A stretch of DNA of 44,267 bases from Bacteroidales bacterium (GCA_021740175.1 JAIPAH010000008.1:1-44267); one strand, 5' to 3'. Shown: positions 26,405-35,074, numbered from the stretch's first letter. Made by a program: numbers and translations. The notes: generated by a model not told the origin, from the letters alone.

Positions 26405-28684
26405 TTAAAAAGGTAAATCATCATTCTCTTCTCTAGGTGAATTGTTTTTGGAGTTTAAATCCTGTGAATCATTTTCTTTATACTCAGGTGGTGGATATTT
26501 TTCTCTAAATGCTTCAAGAAACTTGTATCTATCATTTAATCGAATTAGCACAGGATTCTCACATGATGATGATTTTCCATAAAACACAGCTTGTCTCTCT
26601 CTTAATGAAGGTAATTTTTCAGCATAATCATTTCCAATATAATTGGATATAAAATTTATTCCTGTATCATCAAAAATTCTCATAGCAAAAATAGAATTAC
26701 ATTGATTTAGAATTGATTTTGTCACATTTGCAGTGCGTTGAGTAATTAATAGACACCCTAATCCATACTTTCGCCCTTGTAAAATTGCTCGTGCAGTTCT
26801 ATTTGTAGCTGCTTTATCACCTTCGGTTGCCACACTTGTCCATTCTGGTGCTAATGAATGGGCTTCCTCAAATACTAAACAGGCTCTTGCTGAATCAGAT
26901 GTTTGGTCTTGTAATAATTTAAGTGTTGTCTCAGAAATTATGCTGGTAATTTCCACTGGGGTTACATCCCATAACGGAGCTGTTCTTTTCCAATCATCTT
27001 TCCCTGGCCCATTTTTATAAGATTTAGGCTCAAATAATTGTTTACTTGCTAAAAATTCCGTTGGATTGTATATTTTAAGGTAATGTTTATCATCATTATG
27101 AAGAAAATCATTAATGTCATCCTCTAATGCAGAGGTCAGATTCTTGACACTTCCGCCTTCTTTAGGTTGGTCATCAAAATTATCTTTGTTTTCTAAACCA
27201 GCATTTCTTATATTTTCATAACTTTTATTATGCCATTCAACGTCATAATAGCAAGCAAGCTCTTTGGCATATTGGTCTGTTAAATCAACACAAATAACTT
27301 TTATTTTTTCAGCAATTAATCTTTCCACTATTTCAATAGATAGCATAGATTTACCAATTCCTAATATACCTAATATCGCAGTATTATGTGTAACTAACTC
27401 ATTGACATTTTCTATGCGAATTTTAAAATTAGTATTTGGAAAGTGTCCAATTGTATCTATCTCAGGTTTATAACCTTCAGATTTTTTTAAGAAAACTGGA
27501 GAATTTATTTTAGGTATCCAATTATTAGTTTCAAACTTATTTGAAGTATAATCCCAAATTCCGATTTTCATAGCTTGCGCTTTTGCATATCCATACTTAT
27601 TCCTTTGAACGACAATATCTTCATGAGTATAACCATCTAAAACTTGGTACAATACCAATTCACCATTTACCTCAGCTTCTACTATGCTTCCTGTTTCAAT
27701 TTCATCATCATGAAAAACTTCAAATTTTAGTCTTTCTACATTTGTTTGGTCATCAACTATACCTATTAATTCGTCAACTTTATTTAGGAACTGAATACGA
27801 TTTTTATCTTCTGGGTTTTCTTCAAAATAGTCTAAATAAGCTACAAAATTTGAGCTCAGAAATGATGTATTTTCTTTTATACTCTTTAAAATATCATTAG
27901 GAGCATCGACCTCAATAGCTCTTAAAAGAAGTTCTTCATCTCTACCAACATAGTTTAATGTCAAACCCAATTTTAATGAAGCATGAGAGTCTTTATACAT
28001 AATAATAGTACCAAAGTTTGTATATGCATCCTCAGGTTGCTTAATAAGAATCATATTTGGCATTTGATAAGCACTAATGTAACCAACATGTTCAAGATTA
28101 GTTATCTTATGCCATATACGTTGAATTCGACTGTATAAATTGATTATGTGCTTATCTGGTTCAATTACAACTATTAAAACCCATGCAATAGTTATAAAAA
28201 ACATTTCATTAGTACTGGACCTATGGAAAACTATTAAAGCATATAATATTACGACACTAAAAACTACTTTTTGGTTGCCAAAGGTCTCAGATAAAATAAA
28301 ACACGTTTTTGATATTTTTTGCCCAAAAGGCTTTTGACTATCTTTTGTTAATATATTTATAAAGGAAATTACCACTATAAAAAGCTGAAATGACACTGCA
28401 ACAATATAAATAGTCTTATCAATTGCATTCCAATTAATCCAATCATTAACTAAAAAGATTGCAATTAAACTAAACACTGAATATGATATTGCATCAACAG
28501 GTTTAGTATAAAATGGAGTTACAAGTAAATTTCCAAGTAATATGCTTGCTATACCTGTATAAAACCATAATCCTTTATAGTTTGTTTCTGGTAGCCATTG
28601 TCTGAAAGCAAGATAATTTAGTACAAATAAAACTATCAAATAAATAAATAAAACAATAGCTCTTGTAGGTTGTGTCCTATTCAT
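26405..28684 (-). CDS. membrane-anchored HerA-like ATPase
   Basis: A 759-residue protein. The first 180 residues contain about six hydrophobic segments (AIVLFIYLIVLFVLNYLAF, WFYTGIASILLGNLLVTPF, AISYSVFSLIAIFLV and others). The C-terminal half is a HerA/FtsK-type motor: Walker A GILGIGKSMLS (about residue 440), Walker B ACLVFEEAHSLAP (about 605) and GRKYGLGCLLITQRTANVTK sensor region. HerA ATPases usually pump DNA with a nuclease (NurA, SIR2 or Mrr). Here the gene stands alone as a cassette-like unit. Membrane attachment is unusual and suggests surveillance of incoming DNA (inference). Confidence 0.87.
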   Translation of the reverse strand: MNRTQPTRAIVLFIYLIVLFVLNYLAFRQWLPETNYKGLWFYTGIASILLGNLLVTPFYTKPVDAISYSVFSLIAIFLVNDWINWNAIDKTIYIVAVSFQLFIVVISFINILTKDSQKPFGQKISKTCFILSETFGNQKVVFSVVILYALIVFHRSSTNEMFFITIAWVLIVVIEPDKHIINLYSRIQRIWHKITNLEHVGYISAYQMPNMILIKQPEDAYTNFGTIIMYKDSHASLKLGLTLNYVGRDEELLLRAIEVDAPNDILKSIKENTSFLSSNFVAYLDYFEENPEDKNRIQFLNKVDELIGIVDDQTNVERLKFEVFHDDEIETGSIVEAEVNGELVLYQVLDGYTHEDIVVQRNKYGYAKAQAMKIGIWDYTSNKFETNNWIPKINSPVFLKKSEGYKPEIDTIGHFPNTNFKIRIENVNELVTHNTAILGILGIGKSMLSIEIVERLIAEKIKVICVDLTDQYAKELACYYDVEWHNKSYENIRNAGLENKDNFDDQPKEGGSVKNLTSALEDDINDFLHNDDKHYLKIYNPTEFLASKQLFEPKSYKNGPGKDDWKRTAPLWDVTPVEITSIISETTLKLLQDQTSDSARACLVFEEAHSLAPEWTSVATEGDKAATNRTARAILQGRKYGLGCLLITQRTANVTKSILNQCNSIFAMRIFDDTGINFISNYIGNDYAEKLPSLRERQAVFYGKSSSCENPVLIRLNDRYKFLEAFREKYPPPEYKENDSQDLNSKNNSPREENDDLPF

Positions 28685-28753
28685 AAATACTTTACTATTT
28701 TATATTCGGTTAAATGCATAATTATTCCTTGGAACTTAGCATTTGTATGCATG

Positions 28754-28823
28754 AACGCTAACGGGTAGCCATAGCAACCTGTGCCAACGTCAGAAGGCAT
28801 GGTTTCTGATGGCATGTTATACG
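28754..28823 (-). repeat. attC-like site between the HerA-like and HNH genes
   Basis: A short site (about 70 bp): AACGCTAAC box, arms GCCATAGCAACC and GGTTTCTGATGGC, and GTTATACG box. AACGCTAAC is the exact complement of GTTAGCGTT at 26368-26376 on the far side of the HerA-like gene. Confidence 0.65.
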
Positions 28824-28830
28824 ATGGCGA

Positions 28831-29910
28831 TTATTCAAATTTTTTGTTTTTGTTATTCCATTTTTTCCCTTCAAATTTTTTAATCATCTCACTATAAATT
28901 TTTTTCTTAAATTTTTCAAGTTCACGTAATGATTCCTTTGTTACTCTCTTTACTGCTCTTACACCAATAAATGGTCTTGCATCTTCAGGTCTCCACCAAA
29001 TAGCTTGTCCATAATAACACTCTAATGGGTCAGTTACACCTATACCAAAAATTACAGTTCTCAGTCCAGTAGGTTTTACCCAGTAATATGCATCCAAATA
29101 TTTTTCACATGGTTTATCACTTATAGAAATTGGCATATGTGTATTTTCATCAATACCTGTAATAAATCCACATTCAAGTGGTAAATTTGGTAAAGGAGTA
29201 ATTTTTTTAACTTCATAAAGATAATTATCTTTCTTTTTAACAATATTAATATTTTCTAAAAGGAGCGGAACTTCAGGTTTTTCAACAATAGGATTAATAA
29301 ATTTATTTTGGTATTTCTCAAAACCTTCAGGAAATAAGATTAGAGCATTCAAATTAGAAAATACAAATGGAGGTGTATTGTCTTGATTTTTATAATATAA
29401 ATTATCAAGTAAATCTAAAAATCCATCTCTAAAATACTTATCGTCGTGTAATTTAAACCATGTAAAGTTTTCATCTTCCTGCATCGCATAAAGATACCTG
29501 GCATTCCCGATATCCGCCCAAAGTAAACTTGAGAGTATATTACTTCTTTCAATGATTCTATTAATTTTATTTAGAGCTTCATATGGGAAAAAATCAATTT
29601 CTCCAGCTTCCAATTGTTCTTTTACCCAAAGTTCATGTTGTTCTTTTATTTGTTTTAATTTTTTTACATTCCATTTTGAAGGATTTTTATCTATCTCAGT
29701 GTGATGATTTGGACAAAGAAGTATTAAATTATCATAAGTAGCATTATTTTCATTTGTTTTTTTTCCACGAGGTCCAGCATGAGATTTTGCAATTACATGT
29801 GCCATTTCTCCGATGACTACATTATCCATTAACATTACAAGGTTCTGCTTACAAATCGAACATCGACCTGCTGCTTTACCCCATAATAATTTTAAATCTT
29901 TTGTTTTCAT
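28831..29910 (-). CDS. HNH endonuclease with unknown C-terminal domain
   Basis: A 359-residue protein starting MKTKDLKLLWGKAAGRCSIC. The N-terminal 100 residues form an HNH nuclease with zinc ligands Cys17, Cys20, Cys66 and His69 and catalytic His38 (EMAHVIAKSHAG) and Asn61 (DNLILLCPNHHTE). The rest (about 120-350) is an unrecognised domain with PPFVFSNLNALILFPEGFEK and AIWWRPEDARPFIGVRAVKR, possibly a sensor or ligand-binding part. Single-gene unit between attC-like sites; a restriction or defence role is likely from domain and context. Confidence 0.85.
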   Translation of the reverse strand: MKTKDLKLLWGKAAGRCSICKQNLVMLMDNVVIGEMAHVIAKSHAGPRGKKTNENNATYDNLILLCPNHHTEIDKNPSKWNVKKLKQIKEQHELWVKEQLEAGEIDFFPYEALNKINRIIERSNILSSLLWADIGNARYLYAMQEDENFTWFKLHDDKYFRDGFLDLLDNLYYKNQDNTPPFVFSNLNALILFPEGFEKYQNKFINPIVEKPEVPLLLENINIVKKKDNYLYEVKKITPLPNLPLECGFITGIDENTHMPISISDKPCEKYLDAYYWVKPTGLRTVIFGIGVTDPLECYYGQAIWWRPEDARPFIGVRAVKRVTKESLRELEKFKKKIYSEMIKKFEGKKWNNKNKKFE

Positions 29911-29936
29911 ATAATGTTTAGCTTTTAACCGGTTTT

Positions 29937-30074
29937 GCACAACGTTTGGCGGTAGTCGTAGTTGCCGGTTTAAAAGCTCGTCACTTTCAAGTTACCTGTA
30001 AAAGTAAATAAAAGCTGCGAACCTTCAAAATGCCTCGTAACCCGGCAATTACAGCTTACCGCGTGTTGTGCTTA
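29937..30074 (-). repeat. attC-like site between the HNH and HEPN-like genes
   Basis: Outer boxes GCACAAC (29937) and GTTGTGC (30065) are perfectly complementary. Next inside, unequal unpaired spacers (GTTTG and GT) precede arms GCGGTA and TACCGC, then GTTGCCGG against CCGGCAATTAC. Box, unpaired spacer and second box are the layout of an integron attC site. The right box lies within the last codons of the HEPN-like gene. Confidence 0.75.
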
Positions 30075-30966
30075 GTGTTTTATTATCGAGGTCAGTAAGC
30101 AAATCTGAAACATATTTTAGAAGCGAAATTACTTTTAAACTATTCATTTCTGTTCCATGATCAGTACTTGTTCCGTGTAAAATTTTGTGTCGATTTAATT
30201 GGCAGGGAAATTTTGAAATATCCTGTTCTCTTACCATTATAGGTGTCTGATTTTGAAGAGGTGACAAATACAATTCCAAGAAATTTCCTGCTGATTTTTC
30301 CAATTCGGAAGAAACCTGTGGCAAATGGTTGTTCTCTTTTTCCTTGATAAAGAATTTTCTTTTTGTAAAATCAAAGCAAATTCCATCAACTTGTGTTAAA
30401 ACACTTGGGATTAAAAGAGTATGATTGCCTTTCTCAAAAGAGGTTTTTATCTGTTCCAGAATTTCTTTTCTATTATGATGTCTTTTTATTAGACTATCAA
30501 AAATTCTGTCAAAGTTTGTTTTATAGTATTCCACCAACAATTCATTTGCAGTGTCTATTTCGTTGTCTTGAATATGATAGGCAACTTTTGAAGGGAAATT
30601 CAATTCGCTTTCCAAGTCAATAAACCATCCGTGCTGTGCAATAAGTAAAAAGTATTCAGGTGTCTTTTCAGCGTATTCTTTTAGCCTTTCTCCAATCTCT
30701 TTGAAGGTTTCCAAATGCTCCAAAAATGGATTTTCAAATTTGGGCATCGAGGCATATATCTTATTTATATTTTCAAACGACTTTTGAAAGTTTTTTAATG
30801 GTTCAGCTATTGTTTTTTGAAGTTTCAATGTTGGCTCAATAGCTTTTTGCATAGCAATAGATTGTTTAGCCCATTGGTTTTGGAATTTTCTCATCGGTTC
30901 CGTAATCTTTGCGATTTCCCGATAAGGTTTCATCATTCTTTCGATACGTTCTTTTAAATTATCCAT
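30049..30966 (-). CDS. HEPN-like protein of unknown family
   Basis: A 305-residue, mostly helical protein. The first 100 residues are amphipathic repeats (MMKPYREIAKITEPMRKF, KAIEPTLKLQKTIAEPLKNF), the middle part has EYFLLIAQHGWFIDL, and the C terminus carries CQLNRHKILHG, an RX4H motif (Arg259, His264) of the HEPN ribonuclease type. I do not recognise the family. It is bracketed by GTTGTGCTTA (start side) and TAAGCACAAC (end side), perfect 10-bp complements, and its stop lies inside the attC-like site. A toxin or abortive-infection effector is plausible. Confidence 0.75.
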   Translation of the reverse strand: MDNLKERIERMMKPYREIAKITEPMRKFQNQWAKQSIAMQKAIEPTLKLQKTIAEPLKNFQKSFENINKIYASMPKFENPFLEHLETFKEIGERLKEYAEKTPEYFLLIAQHGWFIDLESELNFPSKVAYHIQDNEIDTANELLVEYYKTNFDRIFDSLIKRHHNRKEILEQIKTSFEKGNHTLLIPSVLTQVDGICFDFTKRKFFIKEKENNHLPQVSSELEKSAGNFLELYLSPLQNQTPIMVREQDISKFPCQLNRHKILHGTSTDHGTEMNSLKVISLLKYVSDLLTDLDNKTLSTTRGKL

Positions 30967-30998
30967 TTTTTCTCAGAATTAAGCACAACACCTATACA

Positions 30999-31427
30999 TC
31001 CGTAAACGATATAGTGTTTTATCAATCGTTCACCCAAAGGTAAAGAAAAAAATGGGCGGTGACTTTCTTTCAAAACTATGAAAAATTACGTGAGATTAAT
31101 GATTGATAAAACAAGTTGAACGATGCCGCAGGGCTATAGGCATAGTGCAAACGCGAGAATATCCATACATGGAGTGGCGGCAGATAAATTGAATGGCCGG
31201 ACCTTGCTTTTATCTTAAATGTAGTTACATCTGTATCAACCTATCTTTTATTCAATCAATTGCTCCTATCCCATTGCTTGCGCTGAAAAAATATCCTGCA
31301 CTTATTGAAAAACCATAGAAGTCAAATGTCAGTGGTGTGGAGGCAGAGTTTACGTGTCCGCCTCAGATATAACTGTGAGCATAATGAAGCTGTGCCAAGG
31401 CGGCTTTATTGGGGCTTGAATGTTTGC
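30999..31427 (-). repeat. noncoding cassette-like unit, copy 3 (two attC-like sites)
   Basis: Left site 30999-31122 (GTAAAC box, GTTTTATCAATCGTTCACC arm, GTTGAACG box). The spacer is nearly identical to copy 1, including ATACATGGAGTGGCGGCAG. The right site runs 31319-31427, ending TTGAATGTTTGC. No gene. Confidence 0.8.
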
Positions 31428-31436
31428 ATAATTATT

Positions 31437-31997
31437 TTATTCAAACTGTTTTTCATTTCTAATTAAATAAATCAAGTAGTAAACAAATACAGAGAAAATA
31501 ATAATCAATAATATGTAATTTAGTACTAATATTTTATAGCCCCATAATCCAAAAGCTAATAATAAGGTTAAAATAATGAAATTAAATATGTAAAAGAATT
31601 TATTCCATTCACCTAAAGTAATATTCCACCAAGTCTGAGTAACTGGTATTAATAAACATATAAAATAGAAATCTTTTATTAAATAATAGTCATTTGAATT
31701 ATGCACTTCAATAAGTTTGGAGAAAGCAAAAAACATAATCATTACCTCAAATACATCAGCACTAAAAGTTCCAAGATTGTAAATTTTATTGTTTTCAATA
31801 CTTTCATTTACTAAATAAGAAATAATAAAATAAAACAATAAAAGAATATAGAACAGCAAATCCAATCTTACTAAAACAGTCAAATTAGATAAATGAAGTA
31901 AATAGTTTTGAAATAGAAGCACAAAAAATGAACCCAGCATTGCAGGATATATTAAATTTTGAATCAATTTGTAAATTGTTTTTCTATATTTAAACAT
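31437..31997 (-). CDS. small polytopic membrane protein
   Basis: A 186-residue protein with about six hydrophobic segments (LIYPAMLGSFFVLLF, LLFYILLLFYFIISYLV, FEVMIMFFAFSKLIEV, FYFICLLIPVTQTWW, YIFNFIILTLLLAFGLWGY, YILLIIIFSVFVYYLIYLI) and a basic N terminus. No family recognised. It stands alone between a noncoding unit and an attC-like site, and is very AT-rich. It could be a membrane effector or an immunity-type protein, but nothing in the sequence decides this. Confidence 0.7.
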   Translation of the reverse strand: MFKYRKTIYKLIQNLIYPAMLGSFFVLLFQNYLLHLSNLTVLVRLDLLFYILLLFYFIISYLVNESIENNKIYNLGTFSADVFEVMIMFFAFSKLIEVHNSNDYYLIKDFYFICLLIPVTQTWWNITLGEWNKFFYIFNFIILTLLLAFGLWGYKILVLNYILLIIIFSVFVYYLIYLIRNEKQFE

Positions 31998-32081
31998 AAG
32001 CTTTTAGTCCTTCAATAACATTTTATTTGTTGTTATACTTATTGTTAGATTGTATCATAAAATCTTAGTTAACCTAATTAT

Positions 32082-32214
32082 GACTCAACGGCCAACTATA
32101 AGCGCAGTGCGGGGTTTCGAAGCTATTTCCTATTAGTTTACTCCAATTTTTTTTACGAGCTACAAAGGCCAGAAAACCTCTGATTCCCATATGCACTATA
32201 TCATGTGTTATAGG
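32082..32214 (-). repeat. attC-like site between the membrane protein and nuclease genes
   Basis: Boxes GACTCAAC (reads GTTGAGTC on the minus strand, a match to the GTTRRRY consensus) and GTTATAGG. The left arm AACTATAAGCGCAGTGCGGG is closely related to the arm of the site at 34935. The right arm is more diverged. No gene. Confidence 0.6.
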
Positions 32215-32236
32215 TTTACATATCTGTAAAATAAGT

Positions 32237-33529
32237 TCATTTTGTGTTTTCATTAAACTTTAATTGAGTCAAATTAATTATTCTTGTCTGCTGAGATATT
32301 TCATCCTTGTTTTTTTCTTTTAACTCAGTTTCAATTCCTGTCAAAAAGACAGAATCAATTATATTGACTAGCAATATTGGTCGAATATTTTCCTTACTCC
32401 ATTTTGCTGACTCCCTAATTCTTGAAATGTCTGATACTAATTTACTAAAATCTTCCTTTACCTTGCTATTTAGTTTTTCACGAGTTGTGTTAATCTTATA
32501 CATTTTACATTCCACAACGTGAATTGCTTCATCCAATTTGTAAACACAATCTAATTCAATGTCATTGAGATATTTTTGATTCGTTTTAAATTCAATCTTA
32601 TTAGTTGTTAGCAAATTGCATAATGCATCGTGCAAAAGCCCATCTTGCAATTTGATAATATTGTAAATTTCTTTATGTAATTTATAAGGCACATAATAAG
32701 TCAGCTCAGAAGAGCATATTGGGCACTTAAGTTCTTTTAATTTTTTTGGATTTATTTTTAATTGAAAAACACCTCGATAAGTCCCAGGTTCACAATTCGT
32801 GCACTCAATAAATGAATCTTCATTGCCTGGGTAAATAATCCCACTCTCAAACAACAAGCTAAACAATTGAAGTCGAGAATATAAATTTTCAGTATTATTT
32901 AAAGCGTTAACAAGAATTTGATTTGAATTATATAAACTTCTATAGGATTCATTTACATAAATATCTTTAATCCCTTTTAGGAATTCAATAAAGTTCCAAA
33001 TATTTTTTTCTGTCAAAATTGTCTTTACATTTTTAGAAATGGCTTCTTTTTGAAAATGGTACGCCAAGTCATCAAAACTATTAATATGCTTGCCAATAAA
33101 ACCATATTCTTGGAGAAACCCAATAATTATTTTTTCAAAATTATCCTCTCTATCAACAGGAGTTACGGCTTTTCCGATTAATTTCCATGGGTCATTGTTA
33201 AAATCATTAATTACTTTTTCAAGTGATTTGCCAAATTTTCCCTCAAGAAAATCTGTAATTAAAGGTGTGTAAAATTCAATTTTTGAATTTAATATATTCT
33301 CTGTAACAATATTTATATTTTCATTCCTTATTCGAATTTTTTCATGAGTAAAATCTTCCTTACTCTCAATATTTGAGATAATTATTCGTGGCAGTGAAAC
33401 ACTAGCAGAGTTATCCTCAATTTCGATTATTTTTGTGTCGAGTAATTCCTCTTTTGACAATAGAAATAGGTTATGGCATGCTGTGTTTTGCCAAAAAAGG
33501 TTATAAAATATTTCTTTTATTTCACTCAT
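32237..33529 (-). CDS. zinc-ribbon PD-(D/E)XK nuclease-like protein
   Basis: A 430-residue protein. The N-terminal 230 residues are unrecognised. Then comes a zinc ribbon with Cys243/Cys246 (ECTNC) and Cys269/Cys272 (KCPIC). After it is a restriction-endonuclease-like core: LLHDALCNLL, NDIELDCVYKL and AIHVVECKMYK, giving Asp327 ... Glu340-x-Lys342, the PD-(D/E)XK triad. Zinc ribbon plus Mrr-like nuclease suggests cleavage of foreign or modified DNA. Bracketed by TTATAGG and CCTATAA boxes (minus strand), as for a cassette. Confidence 0.75.
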   Translation of the reverse strand: MSEIKEIFYNLFWQNTACHNLFLLSKEELLDTKIIEIEDNSASVSLPRIIISNIESKEDFTHEKIRIRNENINIVTENILNSKIEFYTPLITDFLEGKFGKSLEKVINDFNNDPWKLIGKAVTPVDREDNFEKIIIGFLQEYGFIGKHINSFDDLAYHFQKEAISKNVKTILTEKNIWNFIEFLKGIKDIYVNESYRSLYNSNQILVNALNNTENLYSRLQLFSLLFESGIIYPGNEDSFIECTNCEPGTYRGVFQLKINPKKLKELKCPICSSELTYYVPYKLHKEIYNIIKLQDGLLHDALCNLLTTNKIEFKTNQKYLNDIELDCVYKLDEAIHVVECKMYKINTTREKLNSKVKEDFSKLVSDISRIRESAKWSKENIRPILLVNIIDSVFLTGIETELKEKNKDEISQQTRIINLTQLKFNENTK

Positions 33530-33558
33530 TTCTCTATATAAAGTTTGTATAATTTTTG

Positions 33559-33694
33559 CCTATAATGGAAAGCTGTTTGCCTCGTGCGAGATAGGAAAAG
33601 TTTGTTCTCAATCTCCGATACAAAACTTTACCGAAACCGACCACCAAAAAAGCTGGAAAGTCTCTCGCATGGCGTATGACAGCATGTTAGCCAC
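33559..33694 (-). repeat. attC-like site between the nuclease and PLD genes
   Basis: A 136-bp site: CCTATAAT box, arms GCTGTTTGCCTCGTGCGAGA and TCTCGCATGGCGTATGACAGC, and GTTAGCCAC box. The CGCATGGCGTAT segment also occurs upstream of the ATPase gene near 24700. Confidence 0.7.
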
Positions 33695-33704
33695 TGCCAA
33701 TTAT

Positions 33705-34913
33705 TTATTCCACATAATACAATGAATCTAAAAATGCTGCTCTTGAATCACTCACTGCACGTTCTCTTTTATCTTTTGGTTTTGGATTCTGCCACCAATC
33801 TGAATCATAAATCCTTAAAATAATATCATCCCAATATCTTTCATAATCAAGTCCTAATTGTACAACATTAAAATTTCTGCATAAATCCGATTTATTTTTG
33901 TTATCCAAACAAACAAAAACATCAGGTCTCTTCATCGCAAGCAATCTAGTTGCTGTGGCTAAATAATTACCATCAAATGATTTAGTATAATAATCTAAAA
34001 ATCTTTGATAATGAATTTTAGTTATTTGACCTGCAAGAGGAATTTCATCAATGCCATTCGATATATTTGTATCATTTTCAATAATCCTATTTTTAAACAA
34101 TCCAGCACCTTTCATGCTACCAAAATATCCCCAATTAATGTCTTTATCAACAGGAAGTTTATTTGGTATTCCCGCAATAAATTTTCTCTCATTTTCATCT
34201 AAATCTTTAAATGACTCAACCTTATTAAAAAGTGATTTAGCAATCCGTAATACTTTTATTCTAGAATCAACTGAATGATATTTATCTGCATAAACATTTT
34301 CCATGAACTCATCCCAATCCATTTTTGCAACAGGCGCTAAATAAATCGGTTTGCTTTTAGTTTGTCTTGAATTATTTTGCTTTCCATAATAACCTGACAA
34401 ACTTTTTAATTTTTGCTGGCTATTACTCCAAATCTTCTTATAATCGGCTAATTCATTTTCATCAAATAGCTTGGACTTTTTCCATTCAGAATCGATAATA
34501 TGAAATATTTCTGATAAAATATTTTCAGAATCATTATCTTTTGAATTAATCAAGCTAGCAATTTCAGTATTATTTGTAAAAGCTGCTTTAGTAAAATTTG
34601 CACTACCAATTATAACTTCCCAATCATTATTTGAATTATAGAATAAAAACAATTTAGGATGAAAAGTCCCTTCAGGTTGTTTGATATATCTCACTGATTC
34701 TAAATTCAAAAATGTTTCAATAAACTCAGGATGTGTTTGATAAAAATGGAGCCCAACAATAATTTTTCTTATTTTATCTTTTGATTTTTTTAGTTTATCA
34801 AACATCAAAGAGGATGTGCTTGCCCATGCAGTCATCCAGAAATAGTTTGCATAGGAATCTTGTAACCTTAGAAACTCTTTTTCAAGAACTTGTGAATTTG
34901 TTATTATTTTCAT
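33705..34913 (-). CDS. phospholipase D-like nuclease
   Basis: A 402-residue protein. The N-terminal 160 residues are a PLD-type domain with one HKD-like motif: TFHPKLFLFYN (His85, Lys87) and VIIGSANFTKAAF (Ser104, Asn106), as in NgoFVII/BfiI-type nucleases that work as dimers without metal. The C-terminal part (MKGAGLFKNRI ... DVFVCLDNKNKSDLCRNF) resembles helical restriction-associated domains but is not assigned. Bracketed by GTTAGCCAC and GTGGCTAAC boxes. Restriction or defence role likely. Confidence 0.83.
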   Translation of the reverse strand: MKIITNSQVLEKEFLRLQDSYANYFWMTAWASTSSLMFDKLKKSKDKIRKIIVGLHFYQTHPEFIETFLNLESVRYIKQPEGTFHPKLFLFYNSNNDWEVIIGSANFTKAAFTNNTEIASLINSKDNDSENILSEIFHIIDSEWKKSKLFDENELADYKKIWSNSQQKLKSLSGYYGKQNNSRQTKSKPIYLAPVAKMDWDEFMENVYADKYHSVDSRIKVLRIAKSLFNKVESFKDLDENERKFIAGIPNKLPVDKDINWGYFGSMKGAGLFKNRIIENDTNISNGIDEIPLAGQITKIHYQRFLDYYTKSFDGNYLATATRLLAMKRPDVFVCLDNKNKSDLCRNFNVVQLGLDYERYWDDIILRIYDSDWWQNPKPKDKRERAVSDSRAAFLDSLYYVE

Positions 34914-34934
34914 AGGACTGTTGCATTATTGGTT

Positions 34935-35070
34935 GTGGCTAACTGTCAAGTATAAGCGTAGTGCGGGTTTTCAGAGCGATTCACTGTCCGCCTACCACAA
35001 AGTTTCTTAGGAGCAAAAATGCTCAATTTTAGCAGTTTAGCCCGCATTACGCTTATACAATGTTATCTGC
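34935..35070 (-). repeat. attC-like site between the PLD and AIPR genes
   Basis: The clearest site: GTGGCTAAC box, unpaired TGTCAA, arm GTATAAGCGTAGTGCGGG, a loop of about 70 bp, arm CCCGCATTACGCTTATAC, unpaired AAT, and GTTATCTGC box. The box / unpaired spacer / inner stem order, with unequal spacers, is that of integron attC sites. Confidence 0.8.
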
Positions 35071-35074
35071 TTTT

